Source: Oasisia sp. SBJ-2009 (taxonomy: Eukaryota; Annelida; Polychaeta; Sabellida; Siboglinidae). Taken from it: a stretch of DNA of 64,000 nt. The position numbers and the translations under genes are program-made. Below the pieces are notes generated by a model. It did not search any database. It worked only from the letters and a program-made list of their open reading frames with translations, and was not told the origin of the DNA. Below are positions 12,452 to 24,600 of this stretch, one piece after another (position 1 is the stretch's first letter; every line of letters starts with the position of its first letter). Location of the stretch: NCBI GenBank assembly GCA_964017155.1, contig OZ024855.1:5081190-5145189 (forward strand). The letters run 5' to 3'.

Positions 12452-15400
12452 AATATTGTGATTGTTTAGCAGTGAGGTTGTGAGATGTGATGTGTTTAGC
12501 GGTGAAGTTGATGCATTTAGCAGTTAGGTTGGTGTGCAGTGAGGTTGTGAGGTGTTTGACAGTGAGGTGTGATGTGTTTTGTAGTGAGGTTGTGACGTGT
12601 TTAGCAGTGAATTTGATGTGTTTAGCAGTGAGGTTGTGTGATGTGCTGTGTGTAGTAGAGAGGTTCTAGTGGCGTTGTTGTGCTGCAGACATCATGGAGG
12701 CTGTGAGTGAGGAGCTGAAGATGGAGCAGCAGCCTCCGCAGCCACAGCACAGTCCCACCGGCAACTCACGCTTCTCCTTCTCCCGCTCCGGCAGCACCGG
12801 CTCCGTACACGCCATCAGCTGCTCCTCCGCCTCCTCCGCACCCAACACAGGTGACTACACACTGCCAACACACCTACACTGGTGACTACACACTTCCAAC
12901 ACATCTACACTGATGACTATACACTGCCAACACACCTACACTGGTGACTACACACTTACACTGGTGACTACACACTTCCAACACACCTACACTGGTGACT
13001 ACATACTGCCAACACATCTACACTGATGATTACACTCTGCCAACACACCTACACTGATGACTACACACTTACACTGGTGACTACACACTTCCAACACACC
13101 TACACTGGTGACTACACACTGGTAATTCACCTACACTGGTGATTACACACTGCCAACACACCTTCACTGATGACTACACACTGCCAACACACCTAAAATG
13201 GTGATAACACACTGCCAACACATCCACACTGTCAGATGACACACTAGTCGATAACACGTCAGTCACCTACACACCTATTAGTGTGACAACACCCTTCTCT
13301 CAATAACACCTATGCAAGGTGATGATGACTCACCAGACACCAACCAACACACGTTTATTATCTGATAAGGTTTATGTCAGCAACACACCTATACTAGGTG
13401 ATGACACGCATCTGCCAGTAACACACCTATAACACATAGCAATGCTAAATGAACCTCAAAGGGCAAATCATTAACTTTTATGGTATTAATATTATGAGTA
13501 ACAGCAAGTATCCTTGCTGAAATGTAAATATGAATTATTATTCACTACCATTCATTTTTGTGATTTGACCAAACAGTGCACGAGAAGTATACAATTGATT
13601 ATGCTGTTATGATCAATTATGCAACAGAAAGTATTTTCCTTCATTTAACATTGCTCTTTTACCTTTTGTGCAATGCATTGAACAAATTGCTATGAAATAT
13701 TCATAATAAATATTAATATAATAAAACCTGTGAGCAGATGATGAAGACAGTGACACGGCGACACGCAACGCCATCATGTACAAGGACCGCCGACGCGAGG
13801 CACACACACACGCAGAACAGAAGCGCCGGGACGCCATCAAGGTACACACACACACGCATGCATGCACACGCACATGCACGCACGCACACACACACACACA
13901 CAGTATATACAGGCTGAATCTCCATTAACAAATAATTTTAAGAGAATAAACTTTCGGAAATGACCAATATCTAAAGTGACCTGTTCTGATGTGGTGTAAT
14001 TGTGTTGTAGAAAGGCTATGATGAGCTGCAGTCCATCGTGCCCACCTGTCAACAGTCAGACGGCCTCGGCTCACAGAAACTCAGCAAGGCCACTGTACTA
14101 CAGAGATGTGAGTGCCTGGTGGGAGGGTGGGAGGGCGGGGTGCGAGACAGAGGGGCTGGGGTGCGAGACAGAGGGGCTGGGGTGCGAGACAGAGGGGCTG
14201 GGGTGCGAGACAGAGGGGCTGGGGTGCGAGACAGAGGGGCTGGGGTGCGAGACAGAGGGGCTGGGGTGCGAGACAGAGGGGCTGGGGTGCGAGACAGAGG
14301 GGCTGGGGTGCGAGACAGAGGGGCTGGGGTGCGAGACAGAGGGGCTGGGGTGCGAGACAGAGGGGCTGGGGTGCGAGACAGAGGGGCTGGGGTGCGAAAC
14401 AGTGGGGCGTGAGACAGCGGGGCACACAGGCACCAGGCATAGCTACTTCAACAACTAGCTGGGTCGCTTTAAACATACTATTATGAAATTCGTGCCAGTC
14501 AATTTGTTTGCATATACATGTATGTGTGTGTACATGTTGTTAAGTTGGAAATATATTGTGCCTTAATGAAGCTACTTGTTATATTAAACATGTATTTTCT
14601 GGTTAGAACTGTCATACTAAAGTGTAATTTGTGCACTGCTTAATGGGGTTCCACTAAGTGTCAGCATGTTGGTGAGGACACTCGCTATTGGTGTTGACAC
14701 TATTTGGGTGTTGCCACTGTTGGTGCTGACACTAAGTTGGTGTTGCCACTCTTGGTGTTGACACTGTATTGGTGTTAACACTCAGTGTTGGTGTTAACAC
14801 TGTGTTAGTGTTGGCACTCAATGTTAGTGTTGACACTCAGTGTTGGTGTTAACACTCGGTGTAAGTGTTGACTGTGGTGTTGCAGCCATTGACTACATCC
14901 ACTACTTGGTGCAGCAGAAGAAGAAGCAGGAAGAAGACCTCGACTCACTGCGCAAGGAGGTGATGGCCCTCAAGATCATGAAGGCGTGAGTACCGGCTAA
15001 CAACATGCTTCTTACACGACCAGTACAACCTTCTCCCCAGTGGAAGGAGATACAGAATGCCAACTGTGGAAACCCAGTGTGCCCTTTAATCATTCATTCC
15101 ATCCTCCATCAAGTGTTTGAACCAGTCACATAAAATCAACCAGTGAATGACATATCACAGTTCCTACCACTGCCATGTTGTTTTACCACATTTATTTATC
15201 TTATAATATTGTCATATTGTTTTTAGCATATTTATCCCAGTATTTGATCTATTTTTAAGCTACCATTTACATATTTATATACTTGATTTTACTGTATACA
15301 TGCTTTATTGTCATGTGATTAAAAAATTGTGTTATTTTTTATGTGTCCTCCAAAGTGCAAGATGATTGTCCATTCTGCAACTGGACAATAAAGTTATTAT

Positions 15401-16950
15401 TATTATTAAACACAAATAATATTGTCATACAAATATTGTTGCATGTCATAGTGGTTTTGTTTTACTTATTTTCACTTGACAACTTTAAATGAACCAACAT
15501 GGTTGCAGTCAAATATGTCAATTATTTGTTTTGATAAATTAGTAGTTATTTATATTATATGTAATATTTATAACATGTTTGAGTGACTGTTGCCAGGAAC
15601 TATGAACACATTGTGAAGGCCCATCAGAGCACTCCCCTCCAGGGCCAGAACCAACTGTCAGACGAGGTCAAGTTCCAAGTGGTAAGTCACCACATTCAGC
15701 CATAGGCTGTACGTTGTTTTTCAAACTTTAAAGTGCCTGCGTTGTACCAGTTTCCCTAAATCAAAGTCCCTGTGATGAAACAGCTTGTGAGTTGTTTATA
15801 TTGATAACTAGATGAGTTTATCTTTGGAAACAAACACTCTTGCAGGTGAAGACAGGAGTGAGGAAGGGTGAGGGTGGTGAAGGGTGAGGGTGGTGAAGGG
15901 TGAGGGTGGTGAAGGGTGAGGGTGGTGAAGGGTGAGGGTGGTGAAGGGTGAGGGTGGTGAAGGGTGAGGGTGGTGAAGGGTGAGGGTGGTGAAGGGTGAG
16001 GGTGGTGTGATCCGCCCTTTGTTGATTGTGCGTTGTCCATGTTTTGCCTGTGATTAGCCAAATAATGACAACCACAGAAAATATGAGAAATACCCACTGA
16101 GCACTTTGGATCGAGTTGAATGTTTGGACTTGTCACTCTCAGTTAGCCACACAATTAGATGTGTTTTACACGCCCAGCATATATGTATCTAGAGGCAGTC
16201 ACTACGTCAGTGAGGGTGTCGAGTAGTCTCGAATGATTGTTGTAATAAGATCGTACACCAACCTGGAGGTGCAGTAACTTGTAGGAAACTACATACACAT
16301 TGACAACATACTGGTCACTGTCACATAACTGTTTGGTGTATGTTATTTGCACATTTAAAAGTGTCACATGATGACTGACTCTACCTTGGTGTCTTGTGCT
16401 TTCAGTTCCAGCAGATCATGGACACGCTGTTCCAGTCATTCAATGTGTCCATCTCAGTGGCCAGCTTCGCCGAGTTGTCCGGCTGTGTCTTCAACTGGCT
16501 GGAGGAGTACTGTAAACCACAGGCAAGTAGAGGTCTCATCCTTATCTCTCTCCCGCCCTCACAGAGTCTGGTGGACACTTGGTACAACTGACACCACTGT
16601 GCTGTGATCACAGCTGTTGTTATGTTATGCAAAGTTCAAGAAAAAGTTGTAGAAGTAATGGTTTATCATGCAGTAAATTTACTAAATAAAATTAGAATTA
16701 TTTGTTATTGTGTGTTGTTTACATACTGGTGTAGTGCAGGATGTATGGTGTGTTGCGAGTGTCAACGTGAGTCATGTCACATGACTGTGTGTGTCATGTC
16801 ATGTGAATGTGTAAGTCATGTCACGTGAGTATCATGTCACGTGAGTGTCATGTCACATGAGTTTAACTACTGAGTTGTGACTGGCTGCAGACGTTGAGAG
16901 AAGTCACTCTGGGAATCCTGCGACAACTGAACAACCAGCTGCACCAGTGA
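10612..16950 (+). CDS. MLX: Max-like protein X (bHLH-leucine zipper transcription factor)
   Basis: The product is the obligate dimer partner of Mondo (MondoA/ChREBP) and some Mxd proteins; in the family these dimers bind CACGTG-type E-boxes of sugar and lipid genes. Eight coding exons: 10612-10666, 12689-12850, 13738-13841, 14011-14107, 14886-14985, 15597-15681, 16406-16522, 16891-16950. They total 780 nt (259 aa plus TGA) and all phases join. The basic region RRREAHTHAEQKRRDAIK (about residues 90-107) keeps the E-box-contacting His, Glu and Arg. Helix 2 (SQKLSKATVLQR) and the zipper follow (about 128-173). The C-terminal dimerisation/cytoplasmic-retention domain (about 174-259) includes FQSFNVSISVASF and ends QLNNQLHQ. 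The start ATG is the first base of its exon. The intron after 16522 has a GC donor. The stop codon lies inside a 22-bp tandem array. Confidence 0.95.
11945..12449. repeat. Composite tandem repeat with TG and TA microsatellites in MLX intron 2
   Basis: A segment containing CAGTCTGTTATAATGAATTT recurs (near 11946, 12122 partly, 12208, 12354). Each copy is followed by a dinucleotide array: TG at 11990-12054, TA elsewhere, including 12385-12449. The unit is therefore unique sequence plus microsatellite, about 110-150 bp. It lies between the first two coding exons. Confidence 0.75.
12465..12668. repeat. Degenerate minisatellite ending at the MLX exon acceptor (12688)
   Basis: Imperfect units of the type TGTTTAGCAGTGAGGTTGTG, with variable length, run almost to the acceptor of the second coding exon. 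Boundaries are approximate. Confidence 0.65.
12842..13230. repeat. 31-bp minisatellite starting at an MLX splice donor
   Basis: The exon end and donor CCAACACAG|GTGACTACACAC are continuous with repeats of GGTGACTACACACTGCCAAC plus an ACACCTACACT tail. There are roughly a dozen units, some shortened to about 18 bp. The unit therefore includes a donor-like GGTGAC. Confidence 0.85.
14129..14420. repeat. 21-bp minisatellite just inside an MLX intron
   Basis: About 12 near-perfect units of GGGTGCGAGACAGAGGGGCT(G) plus diverged end units, starting about 25 bp after the donor at 14108. Because 21 is a multiple of three, five long ORFs appear on both strands; these are artefacts. Confidence 0.95.
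14640..14884. repeat. Degenerate minisatellite reaching the MLX zipper-exon acceptor
   Basis: Imperfect repeats around GTGTTGGTGTTGACACT run up to the acceptor TGTTGCAG (exon from 14886). Confidence 0.65.
15865..16012. repeat. 16-bp minisatellite in MLX intron
   Basis: About nine units of GGTGGTGAAGGGTGAG, lying between the exons at 15597-15681 and 16406-16522. Confidence 0.95.
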
Positions 16951-17373
16951 CAACAACCGGCTGCACCAGTGACAACAACCAGCTGCACCAGTAACAACAA
17001 CCAGCTGCACCAGTGACAACAACCAGCTGCACCAGTGACAACAACCAGCTGCACCAGTGACAACAACCAGCTGCACCGGTGACAACAACCAGCTGCACCG
17101 GTGACAACAACCAGCTGCACCGGTGACAACAACCAGCTGCACCGGTGACAACAACCAGCTGCACCGGTGACAACAACCAGCTGCACCGGTGACAACAACC
17201 AGCTGCACCGGTGACAACAACCAGCTGCACCGGTGACAACAACCAGCTGCACCGGTGACAACAACCAGCTGCACCGGTGACAACAACCAGCTGCACCGGT
17301 GACAACAACCAGCTGCACCAGTGACAACAACCAGCTGCACCGGTGACAACAACCAGCTGCACCGGTGACAACA
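16936..17373. repeat. 22-bp minisatellite containing the MLX stop codon
   Basis: The last codons and stop (CAGCTGCACCAGTGACAACA...) form the first unit of an array of about 20 copies that fills the start of the 3' UTR. Units differ mainly at one site (CACCAGTGA versus CACCGGTGA). The array makes three long minus-strand artefact ORFs. Confidence 0.95.
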
Positions 17374-18057
17374 ACATGCAGCATATGTGGAAATGAGCTG
17401 CACGCTGACATAATTCGAACTGTACTTGAGTTAGCCTGTGTGTGTAGGGGCATATGTATATTAAAAGGGGCACTCTTAGGTGGATTACTTAATTGCACCT
17501 TTGGCGTTCGGTAAAGTAAGTCTACTTATTTTCCTAAATTTCTTATCTGTTAATTAAGGGTTTGATAGTTGATAACGTTACGCAAGGAGGCCAATCAGAT
17601 TGGTATGTTTTATATTAACTTCTGTTGATGCAAGAAAATAAATTTGCATTTACAAATACCCTGGGAATTCTGCCTTTGTGCATCAGAAGCAGGATGGAAA
17701 ATATGTCTCATGTCTACACTGCATATTAGACTTACACATAAACGTGTGTTAGATAACCGTGGTCAAACCACTGCCTTCTTTGATGCAATTTTCAATTAAA
17801 AGAATATCGGGTGAAGATATAAAACGGTACAATACATGAAACATTACATGCTATTTTTGGATTATGGTATTTAATCGGTAGCATGGTAAAACATAATTAA
17901 GTTTAGAAGAAATAAAAATGTGAATTGTACAAGTACAAAAATATAGAAATACTGTGTATATTTGTAATGCATTGTGGACCACAGAATGTGTGGCAATGTA
18001 TCGGAAGCAATGCACCAATAAACTGATGCGGCAACAGCAAAATATGAATGTTTTTAT
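17374..18057. other. MLX 3' UTR end and spacer between convergent genes
   Basis: A polyadenylation signal AATAAA on the plus strand at 17637-17642 probably ends MLX transcripts. Beyond it no coding sequence is seen before the probable DARS1 3' end. Confidence 0.5.
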
Positions 18058-18679
18058 TCTGTAGTTGTCCATGATACACGTCAACATTCTTACACACAAC
18101 TCGCTGGGTGGCTGTTAATACTGCAATGAACGCAATGGCACGCTTCAATGTTTCACGCTTTTCCAATTATATGCATAAGTACATGCATATAATATAAATA
18201 TATAAACCAGATGACACCTGCATAAATATATATATTGCTCATAAAGCAGATGACATCTGTGTAATTAAAGTAAGTGAACGTAAGTAAGTGAACGTCTGAA
18301 TACCCTAGTCTTGTAAGTGAAAGTCTGAAGATTATTGTTTCTGCCGACGTGATCAAGACTTGGTCCTTACTATTAGAACGAGTGAGATCATGTCATGCAA
18401 GAACTGGACAACTTTATACTTGTTCTGCAAATGATCATTAGATGCACCTGTAATCAACAATCACAGCACTGTCACTGTGTATCTTACTTATGACAACTCT
18501 CTGACAACATTTGAACAATGACAAATGCTACCTGTCGACCACCCACCAACTACTAGCAGGTGAAGACACTGATTTGATTCACACTGATGAAGCTGGTTTT
18601 AAAACAGTAATTTCCTTGAGATACCAGATTAATAAATGCTGGCTACGGGGCCGTCTGTGCCCCTCCATGTGTTCAGTGT
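18053..18679 (-). other. Probable DARS1 3' UTR
   Basis: Runs from the DARS1 stop (18680-18682) to a minus-strand AATAAA (plus-strand TTTATT at 18053-18058). The choice of signal is inferred; other A-rich signals may be used. Confidence 0.4.
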
Positions 18680-21600
18680 CTAGGGAGTCAGACGTTTTGG
18701 GTCGCGTGGGAACATTGACGTCTTGCGAACGTTGTCGAGTCCCAGGAAGAGCATCGTGACTCGCTCTAGACCGATGCCGCCGCCAGCGTGTGGGGGAGCG
18801 CCGTACTTGAAGGCATCGATGTAAGACGCGATCTTCTCCACATCTAAAACATCACCAAACATCACTTATATGCAGTTTACAGAAACACAGCCCTCAAATC
18901 AAATAAAAATATCTTTATTTTTCCCTCGCGGATCGGGACGAATGTTCTGGGTGGTCAGGTGGTTTAGTACAGTTAACCAGGAGATCAAATAGTTTTCTGA
19001 GTGATCTGGAAGACTTTATTGAGATAAAATATTTTACTTGCATGGTGAAGCTTATTGGAAGGAAGGTTAAATAGTTTCTGGAGGCATTTACTGGGAAGTT
19101 TACAATGTTATGAGCTAGTTAAGTGTAATTTTCGTCTTTAAAATTAATTTCAACCCGATACAATCTTATGAGCTACTTAAGTGTAATTTTAGTCTTTAAA
19201 ATTAATTTCAACCTGTCTGCTTAAAACTCTTGGTGTGTCACAGAAATAGTGTCCTCTGTGAAATGGTGGCTGTTTGCATTCTGAAAATGCTCGGCAAATC
19301 TAACAATTGATTCCGTTCAATGATGGATTTTTTGCTAACTTGATTTTGTTCTGTCAACTGAAATGGTCCCTCAAGACGTCGACTAATGCCAAGTTCCACC
19401 TGACGGTCTGACGTCTACTCACCAATCTCGTGGTGTTTCGCTCTCTCCATCAGCAGTTCGGGGTTGTGGATTCGCTGGGCACCAGACAATATTTCCTCCC
19501 CTCTCATGAACATGTCGTAGGAGTTGGAATATTTCTGAAATGCAAAAATGGCATTCGGTATATATTTTATGACTATTAAAATGAAAGGAACACAATCTTC
19601 ATAGAATGCATCACGTTACATACAAACTATATCTATAATAGTGATCTTGCTAAATATGCCTTTCAGTTGAGACTGACATGTACCTAACATTTGGGATGAC
19701 GTTTTGATATGCTGAAGTGTGTATTATATAATAGTTTCCGCTCATTACTTCCCCAGCCACAGTGAGTAGTGGATGGTTCAGTTATGATGGGCTAGTTGTT
19801 ATCTGAAGCCACTGATGAATGTGGTTAAAGCTACGAGTCTAGTTAGTTCACACTGACAACTGTGGCTTATATTAAGACAATGAATCTACTGGGCTTCACT
19901 TACCGGGTTGTTGGGGTCGGCCATGGTGTAGAACGGACGGACGGCCATGGGGAACTTGTCCAGGATGTAGTAGTCAGTGTCATACTGAAAGTGAAAGTAC
20001 ACATTTATCTCCAACACACATTAAGGTAATAAATAATGAAGTGTAGTTATTTTATGATATTATTCATGCAGAATGATATTTAAAAAATCTAATTTTGCAT
20101 CTTATACAAGAAAAACACGTAATGGAGCAGCCTGACTCCTTATAAGATGCTCCAGTGTCTCGTGGCAGTCACCTTGGCCTTGACCAGAGCCCCCAGGAAC
20201 TTCTCGTTGGGAGTGGACAGATCGTCCTCCTCCCCCATCTCTATCCCGTTCTCCCGCAGCATTGACACCGCCTCCGGGAACGTCAGGATCAACCTACATC
20301 ACAGCACATGTCAATGTTAGTGGCACAGCCGCAGTGACATGAAACATATACCAACAAACTACAGCACACCCCTGCTTCAGCAGTACACACATAGTGTACA
20401 TGTCGGCACTGCTGCCTTGCCTTAGTGCAGTCAACTCAGATACCAACAAACCAACAAACAATATCCTTATTCACATAACATAGCTACAAACATTTGGGCT
20501 GTATCTGATATGTTTGGTATATACTATGATACAATGATGAATGAACCAGCAATTGGACAGATCACAGGATATGCCCAAGTTTTGATATATTTATGACAGA
20601 CTGATACATGAGTTCCTAAGGTCACTTTTAATGTTTACCACAGGAGCTGTTATTCAAAATATGTAAAAGCTACCATCTTATCGCTGAGGATACTATTTCC
20701 TGATACACCAGTGAAAGTATCACTGTGGCACATCCTGGTTCTGACAGTTTTCGCTATATAAGATAAAAATATTTAGGAGCTCATAAAAAATGTTGTGAAA
20801 TGGTCCTGTGAAGTATCCAACCTGCTCACTACAGCTTTATATAGACCAGCCCCCCTCATTTGGATGGGTCAGAAACATCGCTGGACGGGTAAATAAAATA
20901 AGGAGCGAAAAGGTCTTCCAAATTCATAAATTTTAGGTCATAATTGCACAGCTCGATTGGCTTGTGTGTATATGATATTGGCTTGTGTGTGTGTGATCTT
21001 GGCTTCTGAGTGTGTGTGATCTTGGCTTTTGAGTGTGTGTGATCTTGGCTTTTGAGTGTGTGTGATCTTGGCTTTTAAGTGTGTATGATCTTACATGCAC
21101 ATGTCGACCAAAACATCTGTGACCGGCAAAAATGTTACCCTGCATAAAGTGATGCCATCGACTTACGTTGGCTCCAGGAAGCGGAATGGTTTCGATGGGA
21201 ACTGTTTGCACACCGTGTCAATCTCAGTCGCATATCTACAGAAAACAACCAAACATTCAACATTAGTGCTCAAATGAAACCTGACACATTTTACTTTACA
21301 AGTACACCGTAACATTTTGAGTAATCCTATCAAATGCCACTGTTTTATAATATCATTACGTTTGTAACATTTCTGATAAATGATGCTGCTATACAAAGAA
21401 AACACATAGAAATATTTTCTGTGCTTTATATTTAGAACTCAGGTACACATTACATAGGACTGTTCTGTCATCACTCACTGTGCCTGAAGCCCCTTGAAGA
21501 CCTGCACGAACATGTCACCAATCACTTCAAGGACCTCGTGGTAGTGGTAGTTGAATGTCATTTCAAGGTCAAGACCGACAAACTCGGTGAGATGGCGATG

Positions 21601-24600
21601 AGTGTTGGAGTCCTCCGCCCGGAAAACTGTTAAGAACGAGAGTAAATATGTCCAGCAGCACTGACCAACACTCTACGGCCAGGCCTTCTACTGGTCATCT
21701 TTTCTATGCATATTGTCAGCACATAAAAGTTCACAGTTTCCCAAATTACTTGTCCTGTCCTCCACATTAAACCAGCATCTTCCTTATAAGTTTTAATATT
21801 ACTGTTGTACTAGCAGCAATGCATAAAATGTTATAAAAATATTGGCTAAAATAATAATTATGGTTTATGATTTCATATCAAGTCTGCTTGTCTTGAACCC
21901 ACCATACAGATGATAGTCTATAGAAACTACAAGGATGTGTTTAACGTGGGTACTCTAGTGGCAGTCTTTCTCACGTTACGTTACGCACAGATAAAATGAA
22001 TGAAGAAAGATCGATTTGTGTCAGTTTCAAGACTAGAACACAACCAAATGAGTGTTCATGTCTATTCAGTAATTACTTCTGCTCTGCTAGAGAAAACACA
22101 GAGATAGTATCTTGTCTGCATCTGTCTACACAGCATTGTACAGTTTATAGTTTATGTGGTAATTTGTAGCCTAATTTGTGTTAACATACAGTATATTATG
22201 TTGTGCATGCATTTGTGTAGCCTGTGCCTGCGACGTACCTGCCCCAACAGTGAAGACGCGGTCGAAGTCTCCACAGATGGCCATCTGCTTGTAGAGTTGT
22301 GGAGACTGTGCCATGTAGGCACTGCGCTTGAAATATGTCACCTCAAACACATTCGCTCCACCCTCCGATGCAGCTGTATTGTAACACATTTCATGTTAAA
22401 AACATTCGCTCCACTTTCCAAAACCACTGTAACATTACACGTTTTACCTTAAACATATTCAGCCCACCCTCCAACACAGTTATAACATAACACATTTCAC
22501 CTCAAACACATTCGCTCCACCCTCCAACACAGCTGTAAGGTAATACATAACAAAATATGCCAAGTTATGTTTGGAGAAAAAACTTATGAAAGTCAGATTA
22601 GTTATTCTGCTAATTTCTAACAGTAAAATTGCTCTCGTTGTTTCAACCTGAAACGAGTCAACGTGCAATGAGATTAGTTTAAAATTATTTCCAACTACGG
22701 GGCAAACACTGTATGGCCGCACCCACCAGATATGATCTTTGGTGTGTGGATCTCAACAAAGCCTTTCCCTGTGAGTGTGTCGCGGAACAGACGACACACG
22801 CCCGCCTCGATGCGGAAGATGGCCTGATTGGCTGGAGTCCTTAGGTCAAGGACACGGTTGTCCAAGCGAGTGTCCTGGTTGACCGTGGCCAGATCCTGTG
22901 GTCAACAAAGACCTGGTGAGTTCACACGCAGCAAAGTAGACCAAGTTAGTGCAATATACAGCAGTTACAAAAAAGTTATGTAACTATAATAACATTTCTC
23001 TTCAGTTAAGAGTTTTTGCCAGTTTTATGTTTATTCTTGTTGTCAGGCAGATTTCAAAAATGTCAACCATCCGCTGACTGGCTAGGGAGGTTTTATAGTC
23101 GTAGCAGCCGGGCAAAGACTGGACATTTTTGCACACCTGCAGCCACACATTTATTACGTGTATAACCTGATTAGAACATTAGCAGTACCCAGAAGGTGTA
23201 ATGTAATTAAACCAGGATCTGTACAACTGTTGTGGTTCTTAGTGATTTCTAAGATCTAAATAGGACATGGAACTATTGACTGGATAGAGCACTGGTGCAA
23301 ATGTTATAAGAACCAACTGGACAACTCACATCGTCTCCGACGGGACGAGACGCATCTTCTATCTGAAGGGGCAGTCGGGGCACGGCCGCACTCACCACCC
23401 AGATCTACCACAACACAGGGGGGTGAATACACAGGTGAATACATACCAGTGAATACAAATAGGTGAATAGACACAGGTGAACAACACGAGTCACTCCAGG
23501 CAAACGACAATAACAAAATAATGAGACTGAAAATATTACACAAAATACGGGATTGTGTTGTTATATTATTACTCAAAAAAGTTATAATACGTTTAATGTC
23601 GGTTCACTCACGGGTTCAGAATATATCCTCACCCATCCATGTGTTCAGAATATATCCCATCATAACACAGTTACATACTAAATGGCATTTTTGGGATTGC
23701 TATTTTACGTGGTAATCCTTAATGCTGAAATATAGTAGAAATCAAGCCTTGTCTAGGGAAGCTATGATCTGATATGTTTATCTGCTCAAAGACTATATGT
23801 CACCTGTGGCATGTTTACCTGTCAATGCTGGTCCAGTATTTACCTGTTCAATGAACAGCTCCAGGTCCTGGATGGAGCAGCTCTCTATCTTCATGGCGGA
23901 CTTATTCACCACAGCCTCAATGTCAATGATCGACTCCTTCGTGATGCTACATCAAACATGGGACTGTCTTACACGTTTGTAAAAGTCAAAAGAATTACAC
24001 ATTTCATGTTTAGATGCTTCAACGCTAGGGTTGTTGCCCACTTCAACCTCCCCCCAAGTCCTTCAACAGCAAACAATTTTCCCATCGATCACTTGTCTAC
24101 CTATTTGCTATTCTGATGCACATCCCCTGGATATACCAACAATAATCTTCTCAATATTGAAGTTAGTTGGTTGACAGCAGGATACATCAGTGCCTCCTCC
24201 GTGACACTGAATCACCCTCATTGTTCCCTTCTTTCACTGTCTCCCAGCCACTACCCACCTGGCAGTGAACTTGACCATCTGTTTGCTGATGGTGGGCGAC
24301 ACTGACAGCAGGGCCTGGATGGTGTCCTGCTGCTGTCTGAGCACCAGGAAGCACTGCTTGCCTACAACAGACACCACGACCTCAGGGACATGAACAACCT
24401 CACAGACATAGGCCTCAAGGACATGGACAACCTCACAAACATAGGCCTCAGGGACATGGATAACCTCACAGACATAGGCTTCAAGGACACCAACAACCTC
24501 ACAGACATAGGCCTCAAGGATACAGACAACCTCACAAACATAGGCCTCAAGGACGCCAACAACCTCACAGACATAGGCCTCAAGGACATGGACAACCTCA

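Noticed and set aside
14000..14486. Five overlapping ORFs of 111-152 codons
   Set aside because: A 21-bp array in an MLX intron; the unit length keeps frames open on both strands.
16863..17498. Minus-strand ORFs of 178-211 codons
   Set aside because: Readings of the 22-bp stop-codon array on the wrong strand.
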